Shown here piece by piece: positions 43,846-56,402 of a stretch of DNA of 64,000 bases. A program made the position numbers and the translations under genes. Under the pieces are notes generated by a model. That model had not been told where the DNA came from, made no database searches, and worked only from the letters and a program-made list of their open reading frames with translations. Source of the stretch: Ulota crispa (Eukaryota > Streptophyta > Bryopsida > Orthotrichales > Orthotrichaceae); contig OY987242.1 of assembly GCA_963920765.1 (NCBI GenBank), forward strand, positions 29,164,002-29,228,001, read 5' to 3'. Every line of letters begins with the position of its first letter. Within the stretch, counting starts at the first letter, position 1.

Positions 43846-46800
43846 ATGGCGATGGAGGTGGACGTGGCGATCGTGGGCGGAGGCATGGGAGGCCTGGCCT
43901 TGGCAATCGGGTTACAGAACCGAGGCATTCAAGCGCACGTGTTTGAGCAATCCCCGGAGAAGCGCAAGCACTTCGGCACTGGCATGAGCATCGGGCGAAA
44001 TGGTACGCACATTGTCGATAGGCTTTTGCTCAAAAGTGTGTTTGAGACAGAGAGAGAAATTGTTTTAGGGTTTCGTAGCTAGATCGTGGTCTCAGTGGTG
44101 AGCAGGCATTCAAGCGCTGGAAGGAATCAAGCCAGGGTTGAGCTCCCAAATGGAAGCAGGAGGCCAACGCACAGGGCAATTCACGCTACGAATTCGGGTG
44201 CCGGGGGAAGAGGAGAAGGTGCTGGCGCCAATGCCGCAACTGACGGAGTCGGAGGGGATGTTCGCCATCACTTGGAAGGCCGCTCTCGACACACTTGTTG
44301 CGGAATTGAACGCTGACGTGGTGCATTACGGGCACTCGTTTCTCCACTACGAGGTCACCGAGGTAAGCTTATCTCCTACTGCCACCGCATTCTTGCTTGC
44401 CTGCGTCGCTGTACGTGATAAACCCTAACGTACTAAGGTAGGAGCACCCATAAAACTAAGGGTTTTGGGGTAGCACAATCAGTTGATGAACTTTGAAAAA
44501 AATTAGTGTTAACTTAAGTTAGGAAGAGGAACTCAAAAATATTAGCATCAATTTGAAAGTTCCATTTGCAAGCATTTGTTCACAAAGATTTTCAAAGTCC
44601 TAAATCACACTGAAAATGTATAATTGTGTGTAGGAGATGCTAAAGAAGACGCTTTTTGTGAAGTCTTTAGTGTGCTCATACGCTCATAATATTAACTTGA
44701 GGAGTTCTTATATAGTGAGATGGGGCACTCAAAACCGTCATGCCAGTCACCCAAAACCATCACTTTATCACCCATAACCAATGTTTTTTTTAATTGTTAG
44801 TCATTGACATCACTAACACAAGTAAGTAGGTATCGGGGATGGGGACACTAACGTGTGAGGGACTCTCCTACCTTACAGAGCAGGCAGGGTTCTGCAGATT
44901 CTGCAAAATAGCAAGCCCTGAGGCGAGCCCGTGGGGTCTAGCTAATTTGCAAAACCTTGCCCGCTCTCTGGCGTTAAGCTAAGAGGGGCCGTATTTGACA
45001 TTTCATATTGTATACTACATCGTACAAGTTTATGGACATACTCGACGTCATTTTTGTACTTTGTCATGCAATTACTGGTTCTTGTTTCTTGATGCCAGCT
45101 TACTTCCCTCGACATACGGTTATGAATACTATATGTGAGTATTTTAATGTGTGCTAGAATCGAATTAGGAAGTGTCATAATCAGCAGGGGATAAGGGCTT
45201 GCTGATTCTATAAATTAATCGAGCTCACAATGAGCTGAATACGCCCCCCCCCTCCTGATCTTAACTAGGGTGCAGCTGTTTGCTTGCAAAAGTCACACCA
45301 ATCGTTGCACAAATTGCACCAGTTACTTCTTTGTTTCAACAGGAGTGTCAGAGCTTGTGATTTACGCTTTGCTATTTGTTACCATATTTGACACAATGTG
45401 CTTCTTCATTTCTCAAAGTGCTAGGCAGCTCCCTTGCAGGGTTTTGATTGAAACGTGATTACGAAACCAACTGAATTCTCTGTATGTCAGCTTGGGTTTC
45501 TGTATTGAAATGATGAATAGCTGAGTGCTGTTTTTAAGGATCTGAATCCTTCGTCAATTCCGCTGTTTCAAGTAGGAAACCGACATATTCCTATAAAAGT
45601 TACACTGATGTTGTACCAGATGCCAATGGATTTAATATTAGATAACTGTCTTCATAGAAGGTACGAGTATGGTCATATTTGTTTGAATAGCATAGTTACT
45701 GAGCGCCAAAAATTATGTGACGTTCAAAGGATCGGTCGGTACTATGAAAATTTGTGTCTATAGTTTCAAAAACGAAGAACTTCAAGTGCTCAAATGGGAT
45801 TTTAGATAACCCATGTTGATACTTCGAGCTGTAAAATATAAGAAGTGTATGGATATGAGGTTCAGTTGTGCTCTAGTTTTTCAACTGGGTAATTCAAGCC
45901 GGCTCCAATGCGTAGTGAGTGCGACTCGAAATCGCTCTGCTTCCTCGTAGAGCTTAGCGTTTTACTACGATTGTCTACTCGGTGAATTTATTTCCATTTT
46001 GATGACCTTTGCAATGATGATCACAAACCATATACTTATGGCGGTGTTTCTTTCTTCATCCTAATTCAGAGTCTTGTTTTGAATCTCGTAATCTCTGAAA
46101 TGGCGAATTTCAGTGAAACTGGCACACAGTTTCAGACACCAGACTGAAACCTCAGATTTGTACTTGTCCTAGTATTTAGACCCTCGAGCAATAGAACGTC
46201 ACTTTATGGAATCTTGAGACGCCATGTTTGGCCATTTGAGTGTTCCAGACTACCAGGATTTAGGAGGGTTCGCAACATCTTTCAACAGCATTCTTTTTGC
46301 GGAGGAAAGTTTTTTGGTATTTGTCTTTGGCAACAAACTCATAAATAGGCAAGAAATTACCTTCGCAACGTTTGTGGTGACCTGAGCTCGTGTCTAACTG
46401 GTGTCTTGAAGGAGGGTGTAGAGACGCATTTCGAAGTGAAAGCAGCGGAGCAGGACGGTGCTGTGGAAACCAAAGTGGTGAAGGCCAAACTGTTGGTTGG
46501 TGCGGACGGTGTTTGGTCGCAAGTGCGCAAGCTGCTGGTGGGCGATGAGCCTCGGGACCTGTCGCTCATCACGTGGCTGGCTGTCGTGCCCTCTGACTCT
46601 ATAAGGTGACCACTTCTCAATCCAACAACTGTTGCATTGTTGTTCCTTCGGTGCTCTTGCAAACTCTCCCCACTTTTTCTGCCATGCTTTTCTCGGCTTG
46701 GAACATTCTGTGCTCTTGCACATTAGGATTTACGAGGCATCAGTAACCAGGCAAGAAAGTTTAAAAGTATCGCCAGTAGCAAACATTCTTATTGAGGAGT

Positions 46801-49563
46801 GAGCTGACTTCATGACAACATAAACATACTTGTCTAAAATAACAGAAGAATGTGGAGAGAATGTTTTATTGAGAGAAGGAATGAACTAACCCACGGTACC
46901 AGGATCTGGTAACAAAATAAGTCACGAGCCCTCAACGCGTTGCCCTGCCCATACTCACTTGACATGGTCTCTTCTTTTGCAGGGAACTGCATTTGCAAGA
47001 CGACGATGAGATCAGGTTTATCAATTACCCTACCACGAATACGGGCATAATTACTTGTTATTGTGGTAAGAACCTGCAGAAACCTCCATTTTGCAAAGCA
47101 TCTTATGAAAATGCAGGACTCGTACATTCATTCGATCTCTTAGGGCTCACTGTAGTCCTTTTTCCCTGTTAAATGTAGGTGTTCTTCAGAGAGGATCAAC
47201 ATGCATGAACAAGGCTTTTAGTAAATATGGGCTTCGTCTGATCATTGGGAAGCATTCTTATGAATAACGACGAGGTCTCTCCAACAATTGCATCCCCATG
47301 GCATTTGTTTCAAAAAAATTGAACTCTTGCCTGAGGTTGCGTGTGTGATGGCTGCTCAGGGTCTGGACTCACTCTTTGGCAGTACCGAGTTCCTGATGAG
47401 AGTGGAGAGCTTTCAAAGTCCTTCGCTTCTGATTTCCTCGCCCATGGCCAAGAGGCTCGCAAGACTCGTGTGCTGAAGCAGATTGCTGGTGCGGAGGAGT
47501 TGCAGAATCTGAAGACAGCCATGGAACGATCAGAAAGCTCTCAAATTCGTGAAGATCGAAGCTTTGACCGTGTGCCTGTGAACAGTTGGAGCCATTCAAG
47601 TGGCCGTGTTGTGCTTTTGGGAGACGGTACTCTTTTTTTTCCTAAAACAAAAAAAAATACACGTTTGTACTTCAGTATCAATGCTTGTGCAGCAACTTAA
47701 AAAACAGTTACTTTTGCAAAATTCATAATAATCCGTAGCCCATCTAGCATACCAACCTAGAATACCGGTTTTAATTCTTTTCTGTTCTCTCTAGATAGTT
47801 TCCCCTTATCACAAATACATCACCCGAAGAATGTAGGTTGGTTTTCAATCAAAGTTAGACGACCTAAGCTACGGAACTATATGCAGACTATTTTGGATGC
47901 TTATTCATTTTTGAACTGAAAATGTGAGAAGATTTTTGCAAAGATGTTAAAGCATTGAAAGGCTTTGGATACCCCGGTTCTTTTCCTTGAATTAGCAGTT
48001 AGGTCCCAAAGGTATTTGCAGCTCATTTCAAGCATGTTATGGTGATATCACTTCGATTCAGCTGCACTAAATTCCAGCAAGTCAACAGGTCTAGAAAGAT
48101 TTGAGAAGGAATCCCCAATGCTCGTTATACTGCATTTTGGGCTCTAATTTTTGAGCATTTATGGGGGGTGAGTTCTGTAGATGCTCCTAAGTAGGTCAAA
48201 AAGTGCAAACTCTGAAGCTTTCATGTGTGTTCTGTGATACTGTGTGCAGCGGCGCATGGGATGCATCCTGGTCCTGGAATGGGTGCCCGGATTGCTTTCG
48301 AAGATGCTCATCAATTAACACTGCTTCTCAGCCACGAAGCCATTTTCCGTCAAACCTCAGAAACTGCACTGCATGACGCTATAAAGCGGTGAGAGTTTGC
48401 AATTTCGGTACCTTTCTGTTTGCACATACCAATGTGAACAGCTTTCTTTTCGCAGCTCTATTAACAACAACGTTCTTTTCAATGCCAATAATTTCACCAT
48501 AAGGCGAACTCTGGACTTCCTCCATGGATGCTTTTTTCTTCTTCTGCCAAATGATGGGTGACAATTAATAAAAAAACAAACAAAATCATCAAAACTGAAT
48601 GAACAAAGTACAAACGTGTGCAGGAAAGATAGTTTTTATCTTAAAATGGTTAAATGATGGATTATTGTTTTTACCACATCAAAGAAACGTAAAAACCTCA
48701 GAAAATGAACTCACTTGTCTTCATTGAAGCAGAACATACTATTTGCGTTACTTTTAAGTATGTCTTTGTACGCAGGAGTGATTGTTACAAAATCTTTAAA
48801 TCGGAGGAAACTTTTCGATTCCCAAGAGCCAACTTCATTGATTTTAAGTTCTCATCACTCTCTACAAATTTCTTATGCAAGATTTCTTCGCGGAGATTGT
48901 AGATCGCTACAAGTGAAATATTAGTGAAACAAACAACTCCACTTTCATTTAAACCATGGACGTTTAAGACCTGGTAATGAAGTTTACGTGTGAGTAGTGT
49001 AAAGATACTCAGGAGATCCATCAAATGCCCGAGAACACCATGTTCATTAAATTGGGAAAAAGGATACATTTTGAGACTTCTAACCTTTGCATTTTTGAGA
49101 GTATTTTGGTGATTTAGAGTGAATTTTATGATGATTTCTTCAAGATCTTACATCTATGATATAGGATCTTGAAGAAAATATCATAAAACTCACTTTAAAT
49201 CGCCAAAATACTCTGCAAATTTTAGAAGTCTCAAAGTGTATCCTTTTTCCCAATTTAACAAATATGGTGTTCGAGTCTTTCCTGCAAGTCTAAGGAGTTC
49301 CGTGATGAAGCTGAGCGGCGTTGTGTGCGTTGTGTGGCAGGTATGAGGAGGTGCGCATACCACGGTGCACAAGGTTGCAAGGATTTGCAGCAGAACTGAC
49401 AAGCTGGCCCTGCTTCATACCAGAGTGGGTGCAGCAGTTGTCTCCGGGGGAGAAGGCCAAGCGGAGCAAGGAGTTTTTTCGGTGGATTAACAAATATCCT
49501 GGCGACGTTGCTGGAGATCCAGACTCCACGTACTGGACCCCAGCACATGAATCTGTGGTGTAG
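43846..49563 (+). CDS. FAD-dependent monooxygenase (aromatic-ring hydroxylase / zeaxanthin-epoxidase-like fold)
   Basis: Seven plus-strand exons: 43846-44002, 44106-44362, 46412-46605, 46983-47065, 47360-47626, 48250-48388 and 49341-49563. GT..AG introns keep the frame throughout and give 439 residues. The dinucleotide-binding motif VAIVGGGMGGLALAIGL is at 8-24, with the ribose-binding Glu at 34 (HVFEQ). LLVGADGVWSQVR (165-177) is the DG motif, and GDAAHGMHPGPGMG..AFEDAHQL (318 on) is the GD motif contacting FAD. These three define class A flavoprotein monooxygenases. The family includes zeaxanthin epoxidase, salicylate hydroxylase and kynurenine monooxygenase-like enzymes. No transit peptide or FHA domain is seen, so it is not canonical zeaxanthin epoxidase, and the substrate is unknown. 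The start is the first ATG of the frame; a second at codon 3 is possible. Intron 2 is about 2 kb and contains a TAAGGTAG-type MITE. The exon 3 acceptor (TTGAAG) is the least certain junction. Confidence 0.9.
44434..44875. mobile_element. TAAGGTAG-ended MITE in monooxygenase intron 2
   Basis: The ends are TAAGGTAGGAGCACCC and GGGACTCTCCTACCTTA, imperfect inverses. It lies inside the intron between exons 2 and 3 and explains part of that intron's length. Confidence 0.65.
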
Positions 49564-50170
49564 AACATGATCAAACTCAAAACAACGCAATATTTGTACG
49601 GAGCAGGCCAAATCTTGAGTTCAATCCGTCCTCTGCAGAGATCAGGAAAGTTTTGGATTCCCAAACCCCATTTAATAGTTCTCTACGAAATATATTTTTC
49701 ATGTAATATTAGGTTTTAATGCATAAATTTGAATCCTGTGAATGGATCTGTACTTCTTTTTTTTCAATTTTTTGAGAGTAAGGGTCGAGATTATCTGTAA
49801 TGTGTATGCGTTTCTTGTGGCTCAGTAAAACAGGATCTTCATTCATGTGGGTGTCAGGTTAGAGTTGTTTTTCTGATTTCAGTAAGAGCAGCCTCAATGG
49901 CAAGACGGTATATGGGCGCCTGTAGCGTTGAAATTTTAGTCTTCTTAGGTTGAGGTGTAAAATTTGGGATGGAGGTATGCAATGGTATAAGGTGTATTAG
50001 GCTCACCAAATGAAGGGCCCTGTGTAGCAACCTCACACCAACTTTGGTCTTCGTTGTCATGACGTTATTAATTACTCCGTATGTTTTGTTGCCTCACTTG
50101 ACATGCGCAGCAACAAGTTGCAAAATACTGCTCCAAGGCTTTTTGTTGGTGCGCACCCAACCACAAGCAC
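49564..50170. other. Downstream flank of the monooxygenase gene
   Basis: It probably holds the 3' untranslated region in its first few hundred bases. No feature is recognised further on. Confidence 0.35.
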
Positions 50171-50339
50171 TAAGGTAGCATCACCCATTCCCGACCGCTT
50201 AACAAACCTGACCCCATGTACCCGGGGTTTTCATTTCAGAACCCAAGACCCGGGGTTTTCATTTCAGAACCGAAAGGAAAACCTTGGGTACATAGGGGTC
50301 AGGTTGGTTAAATGGTTGGGTATGGGTGGTGCTACCTTA
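50171..50339. mobile_element. 169-bp TAAGGTAG-ended MITE with internal duplication
   Basis: It begins TAAGGTAGCATCACCCATTC and ends ATGGGTGGTGCTACCTTA. Further inside, CCTGACCCCATGTACCC pairs with GGGTACATAGGGGTCAGG. The block ACCCGGGGTTTTCATTTCAG occurs twice with a 28-bp period (50220 and 50248). Confidence 0.8.
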
Positions 50340-50930
50340 CTTATTGTTCTTGTTGATTCCCTTGTTTTTACAAATTCAAGTTGCCACATCCATAGTACTA
50401 TTGTAGCACCTACATGGCACAACCATTGAGACTGCTCTAAGAGATTGATATGTATTTATGCTTTAGTGAGATAGTGCTTTGTTTTTTTTGGTTTTTTTTT
50501 TTGTTGTGTGGTAGATGATCTCTTAGCCTTGCTTAACTTCATGGGCTTATAAATTTGAATTTGCCGACGAATGGTCATAGACTTTCAAGGCTGCAATTTT
50601 GTTTCACCTCACTCTCGGTTGATTGAAAATAAATGAATACTTGTCTTGGAAATTGGTTAAAACGTTGATTGAACATGTACTTCAACATACCAAATTAAAC
50701 ACTTTGTCTTGATGAATTGGAATTCCATGTTTGTTAATGAAAGGCGTTGACCAATCACGGGATGTCATGCGGCCCCTTTCTGTGGAGTGCAATTATTTTT
50801 GTGCAAAAATTACACAAGTTACTTCAATTAGTGTAAAACTTTGGATGATGTGACTCCTTTGTACTAATTTGGGTGAGTTTTACGTGTAGAAATGTGGCTT
50901 GTTTTGAGCCTTTGTTCTTCAAGTAGCGTT
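50340..50930. other. Intergenic, nothing recognised
   Basis: AT-rich with T tracts, no supported feature. Confidence 0.4.
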
Positions 50931-51887
50931 TTAACCCCTACAGGCCCAAGCCCTTTTTTTTTTGAAATCACTCAAAACTGCCACTTTTGGGGAGTGAGGA
51001 GAAATGTAATTTTTTTTTTTTGGAAATTCAACCGTAAGATCTTGTCCTAGACAATGGGAGGTACTTATGTAAAAAAAAAAAGCTCATTCTAGATGGTGAG
51101 GAGTGAGATATTCACATAAGAAGTGAAAAAAAAGTTTTTTTCACTGCTGCCCGGAAATTTCAAAAGCCTTTGATTGCCTCTAAATCAAAAAAAATTGCTC
51201 TATGCAAAATTGAGGTTTATTTTTCCCATGTAGAAGACCAAGTTAGGTAAATGTGGGAGAATTTTCAAATGAAACAGAGGTGTGGATCATACTTTGTAAA
51301 ATCTTGCAATGCCGTAAGGTCATGAAATTTGCATATACACTAGGCAAAATTGGAGGATTTATGTAAAATTCAAAAACCTAAATTACTTTGATCCAAATGG
51401 TGAAAATCAAGGAATCTTAGTCTACTGCAACTTGCAAAAAAAAAAGGTCAAAAAACAAATACACAAAGAGCTCAAAAAAGTAAAGCAAAAAGTTTTACAA
51501 GGGGGAAAAAGAATGGAGGTTTGGGAGTCCCATACCTACCCACAAACTAAAACTTCTCATAACTTTCATCTCATCTATCAAAATTGAATGATTCAAAGCT
51601 TCCCAAATACATTAAAGTTTAAAGAACCAATTTCAAAATTTTATTTAAAAAAGTTACAATTTTTTTATTTTTATTTTTTTTGCCTGATTCTCCCTTATTT
51701 TTCAGTTATTCATGCATAACTTCTTCAATAATTGTCAGAATGGAGAAAAAATTATACCCCCACATAGGTCTTCACATTCCCCACCTTGAATGAAAGTTTC
51801 AGAAAATCACGCAAAGTAGTTTAGCCATAGGTAATTGCCCAAAATCCCATTTGTCCCCTGAGGGGACAATGGGCCTTTAGGGGTTAA
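50931..51887. mobile_element. TTAA-bounded element, family A copy 3 (inverted)
   Basis: TTAACCCCTACAGGCCCAAG and GGGCCTTTAGGGGTTAA bound it, with intact TTAA at both sides. The interior is the reverse complement of the copies at 725 and 9489, for example CATACCTACCCACAAACTAA near 51530 against the matching block at about 1060. Confidence 0.85.
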
Positions 51888-53793
51888 TCACAACCTTTCA
51901 CCACCCTTTTGTAGCAACTTGGTGTTGAAGCTTATGTAATGCATTACAATTCCTTTACATACTCTCTTGTTGAGTCATGTGCTTCCAAAATTTGCTTAGA
52001 AATTTATTATGTTGAGTCACACTAATTAAGATAGTTGTTAAACACTATAATTACTCCGTAATATATTGAATTAACCTAAACAAGGATATTTGGCCTGTGT
52101 TTTTGTACCATTTCAACTACTTTTTTTTTCTCTTTTTGTTGTTTATCTTGTCCAACTTGTTCCTCTAAATACCGTCTTTTTTTACCCTCCCTTTCCCTTC
52201 CTTTTAGGTGACTTTTCACCCTCCCTTTCCATGTCTTTTCCTCTCCCTAACCCACTTCACCTCTCCCCTCAACCTCACTCTTATTGAAATTTTTAAATTT
52301 TTGGTGCTAATGAAAATTTTTGAATTTCCATTGATAAATAGACATTGCATGCTTTATTATAGAGATTATTTAATATTAATTACTTTATTAATGCGCCTTG
52401 CAAATTCACCTATTTCTTGAATTAGGTTATCAATGCAAGCCAAAATATTTGAAATAACTTCTGCACTATGATGGTCAGATATATCAATTTCACTTCTTAA
52501 TCACTAGGTAGTGTAAAATCTTTGATGGATTCTAGAACTTGATTTCAAGACTTCCGAGTTACAATTTCACGTTCATGGGTGAAGTTTGGCAAAGAGATTT
52601 TCGCTTTGGTAAATCTCAGCCACATCATAAGACCAGATCGATTTGAACTAAGAGCCGAGCATAACAATACCGGATTATGAGCGTCTGTTCCTGAGGGCTG
52701 ATTACACATGTAAATTGTTCGGGATTTTACAAATAGGGGCGAAAAACAAAAAACATTACAGATAGGGGCATAGTTTCAAGATAGCTACAAATAGGGCACA
52801 ATTTTTTTTAAAGAATTTGTAAATTCTCATAAATTTTTGGCATGTACATTGGTTGATTTAGATACATCAAATTAAATGTTAGTTAATTTCCAAAAAGCTT
52901 ATAGGCCATTCTAAATCAAGCCTAAATAAAGAAATTTTAATAAAGGAGTTTTGAAACTATGCTCTTATTTATAATTATTTTGAAACTGTGTCCCTAACTG
53001 TAGTATTTTTTGTTTTTGTACCTCACTCTATAAATTTTTGAAGAATCTACTTTTACACAAGGAAGTAAATGTTATCACTTAGAACATCCCATGCTACCCA
53101 TTTGGAGAAGCACTTGGAAACAAGGTTTTGAGGGGACAAGAACAAGAAGTAGCAAGGCATAATGTGAAATTCCCTTGCAACATGGCATGAAGTCCCCTAC
53201 AAGTCCCTTGCAACTCAGTGTGAACGTTGGAAATTGAACATGTGGGCTTCAAGTACTCAAAGCGCACGTGCAAGGGGCCATGAAGGGGTCTAGTACATAG
53301 CTGGAATTTGCCATGAATGAGGCTCAGCCAGAGAGACCCCACCCATGCCTGCACATCAATGAGTACAATATTGTTGAAAACTTGAAACAAAGAATCCGTT
53401 GAACCTGCAGGACTCATTTAGCGATTTGCAGGAGATGCTCTTGTTTTTTACAAACTGCTGTTTCAAAATGCCTGTTTGTTTTGGTGTGCCGTGGTTTTGA
53501 ATCAGTTTGTACTACCGGTTTTTCTGTAAGGAAGCTTTTTGGTTTTGTTTTGATGCCCCGAACAAGGAATAATCATCTTTACAAAAAATGTACCTTCTCT
53601 TTTCAAGCGAATTTATATTTATTTGCACCCATACAGCTCTCGCCCAAATAAAAAGTGGGAATTTTTCTAGCCTCACCTCCACCTTTCTAGGCTATGATTG
53701 TGTACTCTTCAAGTGCACGTATGGTTTCCAATGTAAACCGGGCCTACAATAAAGCAACGGACAAAGTTTTCAAATCCAAGCTTGGATAGACAG
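51888..53793. other. Intergenic, nothing recognised
   Basis: No gene is recognised. Between about 52728 and 53010, diverged inverse blocks (AAATAGGGGC / GCTCTTATTTATAATT) hint at an old inverted-repeat element, too decayed to define. Confidence 0.35.
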
Positions 53794-54191
53794 TAAGGTA
53801 GAAGAACCTAAAAGTGACACTTACTTCAGATGTGGTGATTTTGAGGGTCTTTTGAGAATCTAATGGCTTGAGTTAGTTAGGAAATGGTCACAGATGCAAG
53901 TAAATTTATTTATGTAATTTTTTGAGATTGTATGAATAAATTACAAATTATTGAAGGTAACTCCCTAGATTGACTTTTTGTGTACATTAGACCCCCAATA
54001 AAGTAACAACAAAAAGACCATCTCACATCCAATCCCAAACCGCCACCTACACAATTGTTGCTTACTTATGTTAACTTACGTATCTAGTTTGGGTACTTGT
54101 ATGTCTTGTTTGGATGTAGGAGCGCACAGCTTTAGGTTTATTTTTAGATGTCACTAAATGGCAAGTGTTACTTTTAGGTGCCGCTACCTTA
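53794..54191. mobile_element. TAAGGTAG-ended MITE
   Basis: It begins TAAGGTAGAAGAACCTAAAA and ends TTTTAGGTGCCGCTACCTTA, so the inverse pairing covers about 27 bases. The interior has no coding frame. Confidence 0.75.
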
Positions 54192-54234
54192 CACACACAA
54201 AAGATACCATCTTCATTTGAGAGGCCACACCAAA

Positions 54235-55172
54235 ATAACCCCTAAAGGACCAAGCCCAATTTTCTCCCAAAATCACTGAAAACTGCCACTCCTAGGGGAT
54301 GAGTAAGAAGGTAGGTTTTTTTTTCTTTTGTGGGAAACCCAACCATAGGATCTTGCCTTAAACTAGAAGAGGTACTTGTGGGAAAAAAATCAAGTCATTC
54401 TAGATGGAGAGGAGGGAGATATTTACATCTAAAGTTCAAAAAAAGGTTCTTTTCCGCGTTGTCCAAAAAATTCAGAAGCCTTTGACCACTCTTACATGAA
54501 AAATATTGCTCTACACAAAGTTGAGGTTTATTTTTCCATGTAGAAGACCAAGTTAGGCATGTGTGGGAGAATTTTCAAATCAATTGGAACTATACAACAC
54601 ATGGGAAAAAAAGAGTAAGAAAAAAGTAGAGAATGAGTCAAGTCACTAAATTGTTAAGAATTTAATTACTGAAATGAAAATTGCAAATCCCAACAGTTAT
54701 AATGTTGTAATAAACAATCTACTTCCTTCGGTTTAATTTTTTTTTCCAAAATCTTCAAAATTGTGGAAAATAAAGGACTTCAAAGTTTATTTTAGAGTAG
54801 AGGATTTGTAACAGCCCACAAACTAAAACATCTCATAACTTTCATCTCATCAATTGAAATGGAATGATCAAAAGCTTCCCAAGTATTAAAAAAATCTAAA
54901 GAACCAATTTCAGATTTTTGTTTTTAAAAAATAAAATTTTTAAAGAAGTTTTTGGGCTGCCCAAATTTTCCTCTCGCCCTTGGGCAGCAGAAATTCTTGT
55001 ACAACTTCCTTTTCAAATGTCAGAATGAGGAAAAAATTAGATGCCCACATAGATTTTTGAATACCCCATCTTCAATAAAAGTTTCAAAAATTACACAAAG
55101 TAGTTTAGCCATAGGTACATGCCCAAAATCCCAATTGTCCCCTGAAGGGACAACAGTCCTTTAGGAGATAAA
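54235..55172. mobile_element. TTAA-type element, family A copy 4 (inverted, decayed ends)
   Basis: The left end reads ATAACCCCTAAAGGACCAAG and the right end CAGTCCTTTAGGAGATAA, so both TTAA sites have mutated. The interior follows the copy at 50931 in the same orientation. Confidence 0.7.
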
Positions 55173-56402
55173 CTAGTGTTTTGTAAAAAAACAAGTAGCT
55201 GCATTTACTTCTTTGTGTAAATGTACATTTCTTGAATTTTTACAATTTAGGTTCTAGCATTATCAAAGTTTTGAGCCCTCCAAGAGCGCCCTAGGATTTG
55301 ACAAACCAAGCCGTATTATTTGGCTAGCTTGAGTACAAGAAAAGGGTACTCATACCCATGGCTACCTTGTATGAAGGACCTAAGCCAAATGCACAACCCA
55401 AAACAATGAAAAAGGCGTTGTGCTCCTAAAATATGTAAACGTACTCACTACTCAATATCCAAGTACTTCACTCATCTATTCAAGTAGAGTAAAGTAGAAT
55501 TTATGGTCCTATTGTACATTTGTAACCATAGTTTTTGTCCAATAGAGATAACATAATAACATAGTTTTCATGATTGTATTGAATTCCAAGGGTGAGTGAA
55601 AATAGGGGATTAGTGATTTGTTTGTTGTAGTAAATGCATGTTATAAGACCCCTTTAGAGACATTGGAGGGGGCTCTTGGAGGGCTCAAAATTTTGCACAT
55701 GTCTATTTCAAACCATCAATCTTGTGTCTTTACAAATTATTATTTTCAACTTCTAGTCCTTGAATGGTGGAAATGTCATTTTTAATAAAATAACTCATGA
55801 AAACTTGAGTAAAATGATTGTCCTCCAATTTTCCAAAAATACGATTTACTTCTTCATCCATTTCAAACCGGTTGATGCGGCTTGTGTGATTCTGGCATCG
55901 AGCTTAGAATCTGGTCTAGATTTCTCAGTGCTAATCTAGACATATATCAATCTAAGATGAAAAACTAAAGTGAGGACTTTGACGCTTTTAGAAGGCTCAA
56001 TCACAAGAAGGATGAAACATGCCAGTGGATACAAAGATGTGGAAGCAAAAGAGATGCTTGCAAAATAGAAGAGGTCAAAAGACAAAGATGTTCCAAAACT
56101 GATTTCCTTGGTTTTGTTTACAAACATCCAAATTATTTCTGTTTAATGGATTTCCTTCATGACGAGATATTATTTTATGAATTCAGCTCTTAAAATCCAC
56201 TCAATCATCTAGTTTTTGATGCGTGCTGATATTAGTAATAAGTATATAGTACAGATTATTTATATATATATATATATAGTATATATTTATTGTCACATGA
56301 ATTATACTTTAAACTCTTTTGGAACCAGAAGATTATGATGTAGACCTCACATTTTCATCACCCTTGTTTTCATCAGCCTTGGTGTGAATGCAACCCTAGG
56401 GA
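55173..56402. other. Intergenic; short TA microsatellite at 56259-56280
   Basis: No gene is recognised. TTATATATATATATATATAG near 56259 is a simple TA repeat. Confidence 0.45.
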